Shown here: positions 36,155-45,987 of the stretch, one piece after another
Layout: each line of letters opens with the position of its first letter
Position numbering within the stretch: position 1 is the stretch's first letter
Assembly (NCBI RefSeq): GCF_024623065.1
Contig: NZ_JANJZR010000005.1
Location: 1-64,000, forward strand
Reading direction: 5' to 3'
DNA: 64,000 nucleotides
DNA from: Bacteroides acidifaciens
GTDB taxonomy: Bacteria; Bacteroidota; Bacteroidia; Bacteroidales; Bacteroidaceae
Position numbers and translations under genes: made by a program
Notes under the pieces: model-generated
The model's database searches: none
The model's input: only the letters and a program-made list of their open reading frames with translations
What the model was told of the DNA's origin: nothing

Positions 36155-37320
36155 ATCACAATAGCATTGGTTTCAAATTTTTCAATGTCTTCAATCACGC
36201 CCGAAACGATTATCTCGTATTCACCGGGTGTAACGTAAGTGTGTTCTATCGTTTGTTCGCTGCCGGACACATCGTAAGTGTGCGTGCCGTCACCCCAATA
36301 GATATTAAGCAGCTTGGACGAAGTGACGGTAATCGTAGCCTTGCCGTTTGCAGTTCCACCTATATATCTAAGCACTTTTTTCACAGGTTCATCTTCCACC
36401 AGCTTTAAACGGAATGTACCCACCATCAAATCGTTGCTATATTGTCCCCAGCTCTTTTCCGGGTCTGCCTCATCCAGCAATTCCACTTCATATACCAAAG
36501 GCTTTGCCTTTCCGTCATAGTCCACACGCAAACGGTGGTTCCCCTCCGCATCGAATTGGGAAAAGAAAAGGTTTACCCATTCCACATAGGCGGCACGTCC
36601 CGAAGCCTCAATAAAGCAATCCAGTGTAATGTTGCGTTCCTTGTAGCGTGGTCGCTTCTTATCCCTTACAATACCGTGGTAATTGTCCCAGTTCACTTGC
36701 AAGGCTTCTTTGCGCTCCAACCGTCCAACCAATCCGGCACTTTTGGAAACGAATACCCCAAACTCCTTGAAGTTCTTTCCGTCTATGAAATATTCCACAT
36801 CCGTATCTTTCTGCAACTCGAATATTTCACGGGGTTCTTTCGCCACGTCAAACAGTTTCACTTCGTCCAGCAAGGCTTTCGTCCCAAAAAGTGATTGGTC
36901 GTTGATGGAAAGCCCTGTTGGTGTCTTTGGTAATATTTCACTGAATATCCGGGTCGTGTTCTCATAGACGGTAAACATATTGCCGGACTTAACGAAAGCA
37001 AAGAAAATCCAGCCATCGGGCATTACATCAAGCCATTGCTCTTTATAATTGTCTATACCGGGCATATTCAGCACCCAGCCTAACTTTTGAGAAACAGGCA
37101 GCACCCAAAAACAAAGTGTAAAATTACCGCTAAAGGGTATGGAACGAGCTGTTTCGCATTCGCCCGTACCATTCAAAGCAAGTGATTTACCCACTTTAGA
37201 TTTCTTAGAAAAATCCGCACCATCCGATAAGGTGGCATCGTTGCGGTACTGTGAAAAGTCGTAAGCTATACTACCGTCCGGGTCATCGAAAGGCAGGTGT
37301 AAAATCATGTTCTTATCCAT
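36136..37320 (-). CDS. Phage distal tail protein with LamG-like and PKD-like domains
   Basis: 394 aa. Residues 1-175 form a LamG/concanavalin-like domain (MILHLPFDDPDGS, FTLCFWVLP, ALLDEVKLFD) similar in layout to the one inside the tail-tip protein. Residues about 180-310 (YFIDGKNFKEFGVFV ... RNITLDCFIEASGRAAYVEWVNLFF) resemble siphovirus distal tail (Dit) proteins, and the last 75 residues a PKD-like fold (YWGDGTHTYDVSG...HTYVTPGEYEI). It is placed between tape measure and tail tip, as expected for Dit. LamG and PKD suggest glycan or surface binding, by inference. Confidence 0.8.
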   Translation of the reverse strand: MDKNMILHLPFDDPDGSIAYDFSQYRNDATLSDGADFSKKSKVGKSLALNGTGECETARSIPFSGNFTLCFWVLPVSQKLGWVLNMPGIDNYKEQWLDVMPDGWIFFAFVKSGNMFTVYENTTRIFSEILPKTPTGLSINDQSLFGTKALLDEVKLFDVAKEPREIFELQKDTDVEYFIDGKNFKEFGVFVSKSAGLVGRLERKEALQVNWDNYHGIVRDKKRPRYKERNITLDCFIEASGRAAYVEWVNLFFSQFDAEGNHRLRVDYDGKAKPLVYEVELLDEADPEKSWGQYSNDLMVGTFRLKLVEDEPVKKVLRYIGGTANGKATITVTSSKLLNIYWGDGTHTYDVSGSEQTIEHTYVTPGEYEIIVSGVIEDIEKFETNAIVIWELLK

Positions 37321-37321
37321 A

Positions 37322-37831
37322 TCAGTAAGTATTTTTATTCATTTGTCTAACTTCTATCCCCACTCCCTCTATATCCGCTTTGGCATTGCCATACAGATTC
37401 ACAAGCACCTTTGCATCCGTTCCGGCTACCGCCACATACAGATACGAGTTATCGAAAGCGTCTATGGTAACAATCGCATTGTCCGACACGTTTACGGCAC
37501 TATGGGAATCATGCCGTGCATATACCCGTGAAACAGAATAGCCGTCATACTCCAACATAGCTTTGCAGTCACCATTCAGCACCACATCGGGTAAATTCAC
37601 CTTATCCGTAACCTCATCATCCACAAACACCCCGTAAACCTCGCATTTGCCTTTGAAGTGTTCCCGTATAAAGTCAAGCGTGGGGTAATTCTCCGATATA
37701 CAGAAATCTATGCCCTTAATGTAAAGCTGTATCAGTTGCTCATAGTCAAGCCCCGTTCTTAGCTTCATTTGCCACATCCGGCAAAGCCCCTTTGCCTTGC
37801 CATCCTCTTTAAGTTGTTGTACCAGTTCCAT
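37322..37831 (-). CDS. Phage tail protein, hypothetical
   Basis: 169 aa, lying between tape measure and distal tail genes with 1-2 nt gaps, so co-translated with them. Helical N-terminus (MELVQQLKEDGKAKGLCRMWQMKL) with a GLC-x-x-W pattern and a beta-rich C-terminal half (VYARHDSHSAVNVSDNAIVTIDAFDNSYLYVAVAG). I recognise it only as a protein regularly found at this position in Bacteroidales siphoviruses. Confidence 0.7.
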   Translation of the reverse strand: MELVQQLKEDGKAKGLCRMWQMKLRTGLDYEQLIQLYIKGIDFCISENYPTLDFIREHFKGKCEVYGVFVDDEVTDKVNLPDVVLNGDCKAMLEYDGYSVSRVYARHDSHSAVNVSDNAIVTIDAFDNSYLYVAVAGTDAKVLVNLYGNAKADIEGVGIEVRQMNKNTY

Positions 37832-37833
37832 AA

Positions 37834-40800
37834 CTATGCTATTCCTTGTGATAAAAGTGAACTATCTTTATTTTCAATGCGCTTCAAAGTAGTTTTAATC
37901 TCCGTCAGCTCTGATGCACTCAACTTCGTGTTGGCGGCTATTTCTGCTTGGTAAACAAGTGCCTGCCTCATAATAGAGGTTTGGTCGCTTTGGTTTATGA
38001 CAAAGGCATTCAACCGCCCGGCTATCACACCGCCCGTTTCCTCACTCATGGAAGTAACCGCACCCGTAAGGGGGTCTTGCTGTACGGTTTCTTCCTCCAC
38101 ATCCTTAATCCAATCACCAATACCCTCCAATGCGGAATTGAACAAATCCCCGGCAGCGTTCACCATCCTTTCAAATTCTCGCTTCTCTACATCGGTCAGT
38201 TTCCCGTCTTTCATGGATTCTCCCAAATAGAGAACGGCATCATTGATTCCCTTTGCCAAAAACTCACGTTTCAACGCTTCCACAACCGCTTTTTTAAGGA
38301 CTTCTTTTGTCTTTTCGCCCAATGCTTCCGCTGCATCCTCACCTTTGCAATAAGCATCTACCAACGCATCGGCAAATTCATCAATGGCGGTTTTTACATC
38401 CGTTCCGGCAAGCGTTTCCATCATTGACCTATCCAAATCCTCTATCTGTTGGGTAATGGATTCTATTTGCTCGTTCCACTGTTGGATTTTTCCGTTATCG
38501 GTTTTCTTCTTATCCTTTTCAGCTTGAATTTGCTTTCTTAAATCCTCTTGTTGCTGTTTGAGGTTCTTTTTCTGAGCCTCATAGATAGAAAACATATCTC
38601 CGTTTTCTTCCGCATTCTTCAACTGTTTGTTGAGTTCCTTAATCTCCTTGTTGAGTTGAGCGTAACGGGCAAAATCCCAATTCTTCTTTGCTATATTGGC
38701 TTCTTGTTCCAAAGCCCGTATTTGGTCGTTAATCAGTTGGATATTCTTTTCGTAGGCTTCACGTTGGCTATCATTGAACACCCAATAAGTATTATTGTAG
38801 GCTCGTTCCAAACGGTTGTAGGATTGTTCCAGCGCATCTATTTCCTTTTGCAGATTTTGAATTTTCTTCTCATACTTGGAATCATGCAATTTGGCAAATA
38901 TGCCCACTACAGAAGTAACGGCACTTACCATACCCGTAACGCCTCCCAATATGTCACCGCTCATCATTTTACCTACAGAGGCGGCGGCATTGCCCAACTG
39001 CCCGAACAACTCCATTGCAGTGCCTAAGCCGTTTGCCAAATCATCCTGTCCCAAATCAGAAAACATGGATGCAATGGCATTGCCGCACGTGGTAGCCGTA
39101 TCGGTAATCGTTTCAATGGACTTGGTTACGCCTTTGGCGGCTTTCTTCATGTCAGCCTCTGCCTTTTTCACATCCTCATCCGTACCCTTTCCGGCAGCAA
39201 CATTCGCTTTGGCTTCTGCCAGCTTCTTTTTGGCTTCAATGTAATCATCATAGAACGTGCCTAAAGCCTTAAAAGGATTCTTTGAAATAAGCGTTTCCTT
39301 TGCTTGATTCAAACTATCAATCAAAGCACGGTAATCTACGGGATTCAGTTTCAAATCCGCATCTTTTAGCTTTGTTTCAATATCAGCCACCAACTTATCT
39401 ATTTCAGCTACAGAAAGGCTATCCAAATCGCCAAATAACTTCTTCCAACTATCCGATTGCTTTAACATATTGGCGGTAAGGGTGCTTAACGCTTCTGCCT
39501 CCGACTTGTTTACTTGGTTAATCCGTTCTTGGTCGCCCGTCTTTTGAGCGGCAGCACGCAGCAAGGCGTATTCCTTTTGGATGTCATTTCTTTGTTCCTC
39601 AAAGGTTCTGTAAGAGGAAAGTATCTTTTGCTGTACTTCTTCCTGTAACTTTTCATCTTCTTCTGAAACAAATAAAGTGGCTTCCGCTTTTTCGTCAGCA
39701 CCCACAAGCCCGGAACTTCCATTAGCCAGCTTCTCTTTTGCATCGGCTATGGCTTCCAACTTCTCGGCAAGTGTTTGGGCTTGCTGAATGGTCTTAGATA
39801 CAGATTCCTTGAAAGAATCCATAGCGGACTTTGCCCCCGTGATTTCATTGTATTGCATATTAAGGGAAATAAGTTGGTTACTTTCTCCCTCTGTGAGTGT
39901 TCCGGCTTGTTGTTTATCCTTTAGAGCCTTGATTTCATTTTCCACATACTCCTTGTACGATTTACCGCCTTTTAAAAGCGTGGCAAATTGGGTATTGGCT
40001 ACATCTTCGCCCATGTTACGCACCCAACGGAAATACAAGGCATATTGCTGTTTCTTGTACTCTATTTCACCGTCAAAGAGTTTGTTTTGGGCTTTGTCAT
40101 ATTTCTTGTTTTCAAGTGTTCGCCTTTCATCGAAGCCGTCCTTTTCAGACTTAGATAAGCCACCTTTTCCGGCATCCTTACGAGCTTTAGCCAAAGCCTT
40201 TTCCTCTTTGTCTATATTATCCAATGCCTCCTTGTGTTGGAGCGAAAGGGTGCGCTTGCGTTTTTCGTAGCCCTCTTCCAAGACTGCAATACGGTCAGCC
40301 TCCAATTTGCGGTCAGCTTCAAGTTGCCTTTCACGTAGTTGCTTGGCGGCACTATCCGCTTTATCCCCCGTGGTATGCTTGGGTAAACGGGCTTCCAACT
40401 TCTTTATTTGCGTATCATAGCTCTTATAGTCAGAACTACCGATAATGGCAGCTTCACGCAAATCTTTAAGCTGCTTGATACGGTCTGATATTCCCTTTTC
40501 CGTGTTAAGGTTTGTAGTCTTGGTGTTTACAGCACCATTCAATTTATCCAACAAGTCTTTCAACTCTTTCAGTTGGGTATTATCGGCTTCCACCTTTACC
40601 TTTTTGGCATTGAGGGTATCAATACTTTTCTGAGTTTCACCTATTTTCTTATCCAGCTCGTTAAACGACATAGCCACATAGTCGGTACTTTCTGTTACAG
40701 AAGTCGTATCTTTCGGAGCAATGAACGCTTCTAATTCCTTATTCACCTTGCCTATGGTTTCATCCGCCTTTTTTGCTGATTGTACAATACTTTCAAGATA

Positions 40801-43245
40801 TGTTTTTATGTTACTTTTGAAAGCATCCATTTCTTTATCAGTCGCACTTGTACTTTGCTTGACTTGTGAAACAATGCTGTTTAATGAGTTATTGAACGCA
40901 TCGGTATAGGCTTGACCTGTTAGCCCTTTCAATTGGTTTGCGGATTCTACCGCCATAGATTCTACCGCATCCCATACAGCCCCCGAAGCTCCACGAATAG
41001 AACTTGAAGCCACATCAACAACCTTATTCATCATAACGGTTACACCCTCCGGGGTGGTTTCCATAACTTCTTGAATTTCTTTGTAGGTTGCATCTTCGGC
41101 ATTCTCTTTCAGCTTATCAAGTGCATCCGTTTGGCTTTGTACCAGTTCTTGCATAGCTTGTTCGGTATATTTAGCCTTGATTTTTTCGGCTGTAGTTTGC
41201 TGAATGGCTGTAGTCAATTCCTCATATTTAAGACGCTGTAAATCAAGTGTAGCGTTTTCATCAAGCAATGTCTTATTATATTGTTTACATACGGCATTGA
41301 TTTTTTCAATCGTATTTTTATGTGTTTGAGTTCCTTTCTCCGTATTTTGCAATACGGCAAAAAGTAAATTCAAATCGTCAATCTCTTTTTTCGTGGTATC
41401 TTGAAATTCACCCGTTGCCGTGGTCGCTTCTTTTTGTTTGCCCGTAAAAAGAGTAATTACACTGACTAATGCACCTATCAATCCCATTACCCAGCCGATA
41501 GGATTGCTCATCATGGAAGCCCAAAGAGCTTTCACCGCTACCGTTGCTTTTGTCGTGATTGCAGTCAGTACGGAAGTTACAGCCCCTTGTGTTGTCTTTG
41601 CCGTAGTATCTGCCACGGAAGCGGCTGTGGATTGCTTGGTGGCTGTAGCTTCAAGTAGTTTTTTCTTTGCGTAAAAATCGGATTGGGTGGCTAAAGCCGT
41701 CTTTCGTGCGATAGCTGCGTTATCCTCCGCTGCCTCCATCTTCTTAGTGGCAATGGCTATCTTTTCAGCGTTCCCAGTCTGTTGTGCCCTGTACACTTCC
41801 AAATAGGCACGTTCTACAGCCGCCTTTGCCGCCAGTGCATCAGCCCGTGCCGATTCCATCTTTACGGCTGCTGCCTTGACATCGGTACGCATGGCATTTA
41901 AGGTAGCCGCACTGTTTTGTGTCTTAACGGCAACCTCATTTTCCAAAGCGGCACGATACACGGCACTTTTAGCCGACAAGTCTAACTTGCTTAGAGCTTG
42001 CTTTTGTTCAACGGTAAGAACACTCAGAGCCACCGCCTCATAATTGGCAGAAGAAGCCGTTAGATTCAAATTGGAAAGGTATTCTGCTTGTTGGATGGTA
42101 AGCATTTGTTGAATGGTGGCAATGCGTAACTGCTTTACCATGTTGGCGTGTTCCTCTACCGTCAGTTGCGCTTGCAATGCTGCGACATGGCTGTTTTGGG
42201 CTGCAACCATCGCTTTTGTCTGAGCTACCATCTGCCCAGTAGCAACGGCTTCCAACTTCATTAAGGAAATCTTAGCCTGCCTTGCCGTGTTATCCAAAAG
42301 AGCAACGCCCGTATATCCCTTTGTGGCTAATGTATTCAGTACAATAGCGGCTTTCACGCTTCCATAGCCTATAGCAACGGCTTTCAAAATACGCAAAATA
42401 TCATCCAAATGCTCTGCCATATAGGTAGCACTTTCAATAGCTCCGGCAAAAACATCTTGGTTATCCGCACCCAACTTGTTTAACGATTGTTCCCACGCAT
42501 CACCCATGTTGGAAATCATACCCGTTAGGGACTTGCTTTGTTCTTGCATGAGGTTGTAGTAAGTCCCGGCTTTACCCGTCATGTTTTGGAAAGCCTTTTC
42601 TACTTCCGCAAAGCCAACCTTACCCTCCGTTACAAGGTTGGAAACTTCATCTTTGGTTACGCCAAGCACTTTAGCCAGTTCCTCATAGATGGGAATACCA
42701 CGCCCGGCAAACTGCCTAATATCCACGGTAAATGCCCTGCCTTGTGTCCGTAGCGTTCCATAGAGGTAGGCAATATCCTGTAGTGGCGCACCCACGCCCG
42801 AAGCCACGTTACCAAGCATTACCAGCTCATCCACCACATTATCCACGGTTGAGCCGTAAGCAAGCATCTGTTTGGCACTACTCGCAATGCCCGAAAGGTC
42901 AAACGGAGTTTTGGCGGCTGTATCAATAAGCCTATCCATCAAGCCCTTTGCTTGCGTACCACTTTTGAGCATGGTTGTAAAGGCAATTTCCAACTGTTGA
43001 AACTGCCCACGTGTTTGCACGATACTTTGAAGCAAAGTCCCCATACCCTGCCCAACGAGGTAGGAAACAATGTATTTCGCCCCATTTTGCGCAAAGCTCT
43101 GAATGGAGTTATCCATCACAGACGATTCCGATACGGCTGTGGATGAAACCTGTTTGATACTCCTTTCCATCGCTTGTGCCGACACGTTGAAATCATTTAT
43201 ATCAAGGGTGGCTTTGAACGCCAACGCTCCGTTTATATTATCCAT
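37834..43245 (-). CDS. Phage tail tape measure protein
   Basis: 1803 aa; its length fixes the tail length, predicting a tail of about 270 nm if the usual 0.15 nm per residue holds. The N-terminal third has the tape-measure domain (AFTTMLKSGTQAKGLMDRLIDTAAKTPFDLSGIASSAKQMLAYG, then GVGAPLQDIAYLYGTLRTQGR), hydrophobic segments lie around residues 570-610, and extended coiled coils fill the rest (for example KERDIQ-type heptads near 1350 and 1560-1640). Its ATG overlaps the stop codon of the tail chaperone frameshift product (TAATG). No lysozyme or peptidase domain is evident. Confidence 0.93.
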   Translation of the reverse strand: MDNINGALAFKATLDINDFNVSAQAMERSIKQVSSTAVSESSVMDNSIQSFAQNGAKYIVSYLVGQGMGTLLQSIVQTRGQFQQLEIAFTTMLKSGTQAKGLMDRLIDTAAKTPFDLSGIASSAKQMLAYGSTVDNVVDELVMLGNVASGVGAPLQDIAYLYGTLRTQGRAFTVDIRQFAGRGIPIYEELAKVLGVTKDEVSNLVTEGKVGFAEVEKAFQNMTGKAGTYYNLMQEQSKSLTGMISNMGDAWEQSLNKLGADNQDVFAGAIESATYMAEHLDDILRILKAVAIGYGSVKAAIVLNTLATKGYTGVALLDNTARQAKISLMKLEAVATGQMVAQTKAMVAAQNSHVAALQAQLTVEEHANMVKQLRIATIQQMLTIQQAEYLSNLNLTASSANYEAVALSVLTVEQKQALSKLDLSAKSAVYRAALENEVAVKTQNSAATLNAMRTDVKAAAVKMESARADALAAKAAVERAYLEVYRAQQTGNAEKIAIATKKMEAAEDNAAIARKTALATQSDFYAKKKLLEATATKQSTAASVADTTAKTTQGAVTSVLTAITTKATVAVKALWASMMSNPIGWVMGLIGALVSVITLFTGKQKEATTATGEFQDTTKKEIDDLNLLFAVLQNTEKGTQTHKNTIEKINAVCKQYNKTLLDENATLDLQRLKYEELTTAIQQTTAEKIKAKYTEQAMQELVQSQTDALDKLKENAEDATYKEIQEVMETTPEGVTVMMNKVVDVASSSIRGASGAVWDAVESMAVESANQLKGLTGQAYTDAFNNSLNSIVSQVKQSTSATDKEMDAFKSNIKTYLESIVQSAKKADETIGKVNKELEAFIAPKDTTSVTESTDYVAMSFNELDKKIGETQKSIDTLNAKKVKVEADNTQLKELKDLLDKLNGAVNTKTTNLNTEKGISDRIKQLKDLREAAIIGSSDYKSYDTQIKKLEARLPKHTTGDKADSAAKQLRERQLEADRKLEADRIAVLEEGYEKRKRTLSLQHKEALDNIDKEEKALAKARKDAGKGGLSKSEKDGFDERRTLENKKYDKAQNKLFDGEIEYKKQQYALYFRWVRNMGEDVANTQFATLLKGGKSYKEYVENEIKALKDKQQAGTLTEGESNQLISLNMQYNEITGAKSAMDSFKESVSKTIQQAQTLAEKLEAIADAKEKLANGSSGLVGADEKAEATLFVSEEDEKLQEEVQQKILSSYRTFEEQRNDIQKEYALLRAAAQKTGDQERINQVNKSEAEALSTLTANMLKQSDSWKKLFGDLDSLSVAEIDKLVADIETKLKDADLKLNPVDYRALIDSLNQAKETLISKNPFKALGTFYDDYIEAKKKLAEAKANVAAGKGTDEDVKKAEADMKKAAKGVTKSIETITDTATTCGNAIASMFSDLGQDDLANGLGTAMELFGQLGNAAASVGKMMSGDILGGVTGMVSAVTSVVGIFAKLHDSKYEKKIQNLQKEIDALEQSYNRLERAYNNTYWVFNDSQREAYEKNIQLINDQIRALEQEANIAKKNWDFARYAQLNKEIKELNKQLKNAEENGDMFSIYEAQKKNLKQQQEDLRKQIQAEKDKKKTDNGKIQQWNEQIESITQQIEDLDRSMMETLAGTDVKTAIDEFADALVDAYCKGEDAAEALGEKTKEVLKKAVVEALKREFLAKGINDAVLYLGESMKDGKLTDVEKREFERMVNAAGDLFNSALEGIGDWIKDVEEETVQQDPLTGAVTSMSEETGGVIAGRLNAFVINQSDQTSIMRQALVYQAEIAANTKLSASELTEIKTTLKRIENKDSSLLSQGIA

Positions 43246-44134
43246 TACATTATTCCTTTCAGATAATTCTTAATATCATCCTTTGTCTTTAGCTGTACAG
43301 GCGGCTTCCCACCATCTTTGTTTCCGTCCGTTTGCTCCGGCTCTTGTTCCACACGTGCCGCATCTGCCAGCATGATTTGTACGTTTAGCCAACTGATACC
43401 CCAAAGCAGATAATCGTAAGTCCAGCCAAAGGACTTGATAATTTCCCCACGATTACCCCACGGGCTATTTAGCCCGATTACTCTACTCGGTTTGCTTTGA
43501 GTTTCTTCGGATTGGTCGTTCCTATCTCCCGTATTGACCGAATAGAGGACGTAAAACCCCCGGGATTCATCATTTGGCTTATCACGTCTGCCAGCTTTTC
43601 AAGCCGGGTAGATGTAAGGTGTTCCATGAAAAACGCTTTCAAGGCTTTCACCTCTTTGTCTTTAGAGGGGTCAGCTACCACGGGATTGTTAAGCACGGCT
43701 ACGGCTGCAATCTCAGCCATCAGAGGAATATACTTGAAAAGGCGTTTGCTTTCCTGTATGGGTTCGGCTTGTATCTTTTCCTCATCGTATTCTATATTCA
43801 GATACAACCGCCTCAAACAATCCATCGTACCCAAATAAAGAGGCTTCAAATGGAAGTGGCGCATATATACACGCTCCATAGTTTGCAAAGCGGCATTGGG
43901 TACTTCTGTTTCGGACACATCCCAGCCTTTGGGAATACGTTTGTCACGCCACATCCTTACATGGTTCGGAAAATGCTTATTCCACCAACGGATGAAGCGT
44001 GGCGGTTTTACCGGGTTAATTTTAAGCGGTACATTGAATTTCACTCCCATGTTCACAAGTGCCTGTATCGCCTTTTCTTCGATTTCCAAGCGTTCTTCAC
44101 GGGTCAATTCACGTTCATTATTCAGTTGTTCCAT
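43245..44134 (-). CDS. Tail assembly chaperone GT-type fusion (-1 frameshift product)
   Basis: If ribosomes slip back one base at the heptamer G-GGT-TTT (43553-43559), translation continues past the end of the shorter chaperone in an open frame to the stop at 43245-43247. The extension reads ...SFGWTYDYLLWGISWLNVQIMLADA... and ends DIKNYLKGIM, a layout seen in G/GT chaperone pairs of siphoviruses. The extension has no convincing start codon of its own and ends with a 1-base overlap to the tape-measure ATG. The frame is open through the whole overlap, which supports real use. Confidence 0.75.
43478..44134 (-). CDS. Tail assembly chaperone, short (G-type) form
   Basis: 218 aa, the product without frameshifting. 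Charged helical N-terminus (MEQLNNERELTREERLEIEEKAIQAL) and a helical body; the position directly before the tape-measure gene is that of gpG-like chaperones, which bind the tape measure during tail assembly. The slippery site lies in the codons for GGF near residue 194. Confidence 0.8.
   Translation of the reverse strand: MEQLNNERELTREERLEIEEKAIQALVNMGVKFNVPLKINPVKPPRFIRWWNKHFPNHVRMWRDKRIPKGWDVSETEVPNAALQTMERVYMRHFHLKPLYLGTMDCLRRLYLNIEYDEEKIQAEPIQESKRLFKYIPLMAEIAAVAVLNNPVVADPSKDKEVKALKAFFMEHLTSTRLEKLADVISQMMNPGGFTSSIRSIREIGTTNPKKLKANRVE
43553..43559 (-). promoter_or_regulatory. Programmed -1 frameshift slippery heptamer
   Basis: Minus strand G-GGT-TTT in the frame of the chaperone gene. It satisfies X-XXY-YYZ exactly, and the -1 frame stays open from here to 43245. 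This is a translational signal, not a promoter. Confidence 0.7.
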
Positions 44135-44202
44135 TTGTCTTAAAAGTTAAAAAGCCCCCCATCCGGGGATAGGAGGCTATCGGTTCTCAGACTTTTTCAG
44201 TG

Positions 44203-44712
44203 TCATGCTACTGTTGGGTCGCTCATTTCCTCGCTTGCTTGCAAGTTTGATTGGAACTTGATAGTCATAGGCACAAGGCAGATACCCTTTGAAGAATAGG
44301 TAATTTCGAATGTCGGGATGATACGCACATTGGCACATCCGACAAACAAGCCCTCTTCCGGCTCAATCCACATAGCCCATTCCTTGTATTCCAACTTCTT
44401 GGGACGAATCCAAACACGCTTACCATCTTCCCCGGTAGGTGTTCCACCGAAGTAACGTGCAAGCTGTGTCAAATCCGGGTCCATCAAGGAAAGTTCAATA
44501 GCCGTAGGTGTTTCACCAACAAGCGTGATAACCTTGCTTGAAGTTTCCGACTTGTGTTCCGTGATTTCCGGGGAATCGTCTTTCAGACTACAAGTGTCTT
44601 GATAGACATCGCCCAAATCAAGCCATTCATTGCCTTTTGCGGGCATATTTCCGTCACTTTTGGCAGGGGCGATATAAATCTTTTTCAACCCCATTGTTGC
44701 TAAAATCGGCAT
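44203..44712 (-). CDS. Major tail (tube) protein
   Basis: 169 aa, beta-rich, at the tail-tube position between tail terminator and chaperone genes. It has the typical tube-protein layout: an early loop (KGNEWLDLGDVYQDTCSLKDDSPE), strands with ELSLMDPDLTQLARYFGG, and a final strand GICLVPMTIKFQSN. No contractile-sheath gene is found in the region, so the phage is siphovirus-like. Confidence 0.8.
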   Translation of the reverse strand: MPILATMGLKKIYIAPAKSDGNMPAKGNEWLDLGDVYQDTCSLKDDSPEITEHKSETSSKVITLVGETPTAIELSLMDPDLTQLARYFGGTPTGEDGKRVWIRPKKLEYKEWAMWIEPEEGLFVGCANVRIIPTFEITYSSKGICLVPMTIKFQSNLQASEEMSDPTVA

Positions 44713-44723
44713 AATCTTAATTT

Positions 44724-45152
44724 TTATTGGTTGATACTCTTTTCTCTTACTGTAAGCTCCAAAGCAAGGGAAACAAAATGTTCGTTTTGGTCTTTCTCCT
44801 TAATCGGTGGGTTAAACCGCCCTATGTTCCAGTTATAGCCTTTCCCACTTTCATAATGGTTTTTCAACACCTCAACCACCTTTGCCCTTATCTCTATGAG
44901 CCTCTTAAAATGTGTCCTGTAAACGGCTTTCCCCTTGCCTTTGGCTATCACCTTATCCGGCACATGAATATTCACGTTTATCTGACCGTAGCGCACGGAT
45001 GCTTCACCGTCTATCGTATGAGGGACAATTATCACATCCTCTTTGGTGTAGTCGTTACGCTCGTAATCAATCACACCCGAAATGAAGTTTTTCACCTCGC
45101 TTGCTTGAAGCATGGCGTAAATCCTTGTTGCTATTTCCTCAGTCGTTATCAT
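44724..45152 (-). CDS. Tail terminator / tail completion protein
   Basis: 142 aa. N-terminal helix with a nonpolar face (TTEEIATRIYAMLQASEVKNFISGVIDYERN) and VNIHVPDKVIAKGKGKAVYR, in the style of siphovirus tail-terminator proteins that cap the tube. It starts within the last codons of the upstream HK97-gp10-like gene (overlap 4 nt). Confidence 0.65.
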   Translation of the reverse strand: MITTEEIATRIYAMLQASEVKNFISGVIDYERNDYTKEDVIIVPHTIDGEASVRYGQINVNIHVPDKVIAKGKGKAVYRTHFKRLIEIRAKVVEVLKNHYESGKGYNWNIGRFNPPIKEKDQNEHFVSLALELTVREKSINQ

Positions 45153-45619
45153 GCTGCGTTCCCGAATAATTCGATTGCTTTCTTATTAGCTTTCATCACC
45201 AACTTGTTAATCTCGGCAGGTAGTTCGCTTTTGGCTTTCAGTTCGGCAGGTAGAATCACGTTGTACCCTTTGGCTTCCACGTAGGCGGCATAATTCATTC
45301 CGGCTACTATAATGAGGGAAAAAGTGTTTGGCAGCGTGGCGGCATACTTCATTGCAGCCTCCAACATGGCTTTCGCACCCTCTCCGGGCTGGTCTGACCC
45401 ACCATAGTAAACGATTTCCTTATTCTGTACCACGGCATAGCCTATAGAGTTGGTTAAATTGCCCGTTTGGTCTTGGTAGTTGTGGCTATCCTTAGCATAC
45501 TTAGCCAGCTTTTCGCCCATGTATTTTAACAAGGTTACGAAAGCCAATTCAAGTTGCTTTTGGAAAGCAGCCACGGGGTTTAAGATAGCCCCTTTGTCAA
45601 ACATCGGCATTATCCCCAT
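45149..45619 (-). CDS. HK97 gp10-like tail-joining protein
   Basis: 156 aa, with the family's typical helical start (FQKQLELAFVTLLKYMGEKLAKYAKDSHNYQDQTGNLTNSIGYAV) and the YVEAKGYNVIL motif (loop near VxxGxxYAxYVE). Members join head and tail or act as tail completion proteins. It overlaps the upstream gene by 10 nt. Confidence 0.75.
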   Translation of the reverse strand: MGIMPMFDKGAILNPVAAFQKQLELAFVTLLKYMGEKLAKYAKDSHNYQDQTGNLTNSIGYAVVQNKEIVYYGGSDQPGEGAKAMLEAAMKYAATLPNTFSLIIVAGMNYAAYVEAKGYNVILPAELKAKSELPAEINKLVMKANKKAIELFGNAA

Positions 45620-45987
45620 ATCTCTATGTATTTAGGGTTTGTATCATCTATTCCCGAAATGGTGAACTCATCCACACCTCCACGCTCCAAAGTCACTTCC
45701 ACACGTGCGCCTATACTCAAATCACCCTCAAAGTAGGATGGTAAAAACACATCAAAGGTGTATGAATACATTTGCCCGTCCGTTCCCAATCGTTGCTTGG
45801 CAGGTATGAATTTCTCCACTTGACACTCACAGCCTTTCACCCACACGGGCGCATCATCGTCCGTGTAAAATCCCGTTGCTTCATCCCTCGTTGCTTCAAG
45901 GGGCAAAGCGGTGTATCTGAAAGTTCCGTTATTCCGTGCCATATCACCACAAATTAGAGCCGTCCGTAATGGAAGAAACTTCGACAA
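45610..45987 (-). CDS. Head-tail joining / stopper-like protein
   Basis: 125 aa, beta-rich (VWVKGCECQVEKFIPAKQRLGTDGQMYSYTFDVFLP, then ARVEVTLERGG...ISGIDDTNPKYIEIWG), of the size and fold expected for a head-closure (stopper) protein. It lies between the connector-like gene (overlap 44 nt) and the gp10-like gene. Function is inferred from position. Confidence 0.6.
   Translation of the reverse strand: MSKFLPLRTALICGDMARNNGTFRYTALPLEATRDEATGFYTDDDAPVWVKGCECQVEKFIPAKQRLGTDGQMYSYTFDVFLPSYFEGDLSIGARVEVTLERGGVDEFTISGIDDTNPKYIEIWG

Noticed and set aside
43245..43477. An independent small gene between chaperone and tape measure
   Set aside because: No usable start codon near its beginning; the frame joins the chaperone at a canonical slippery site.
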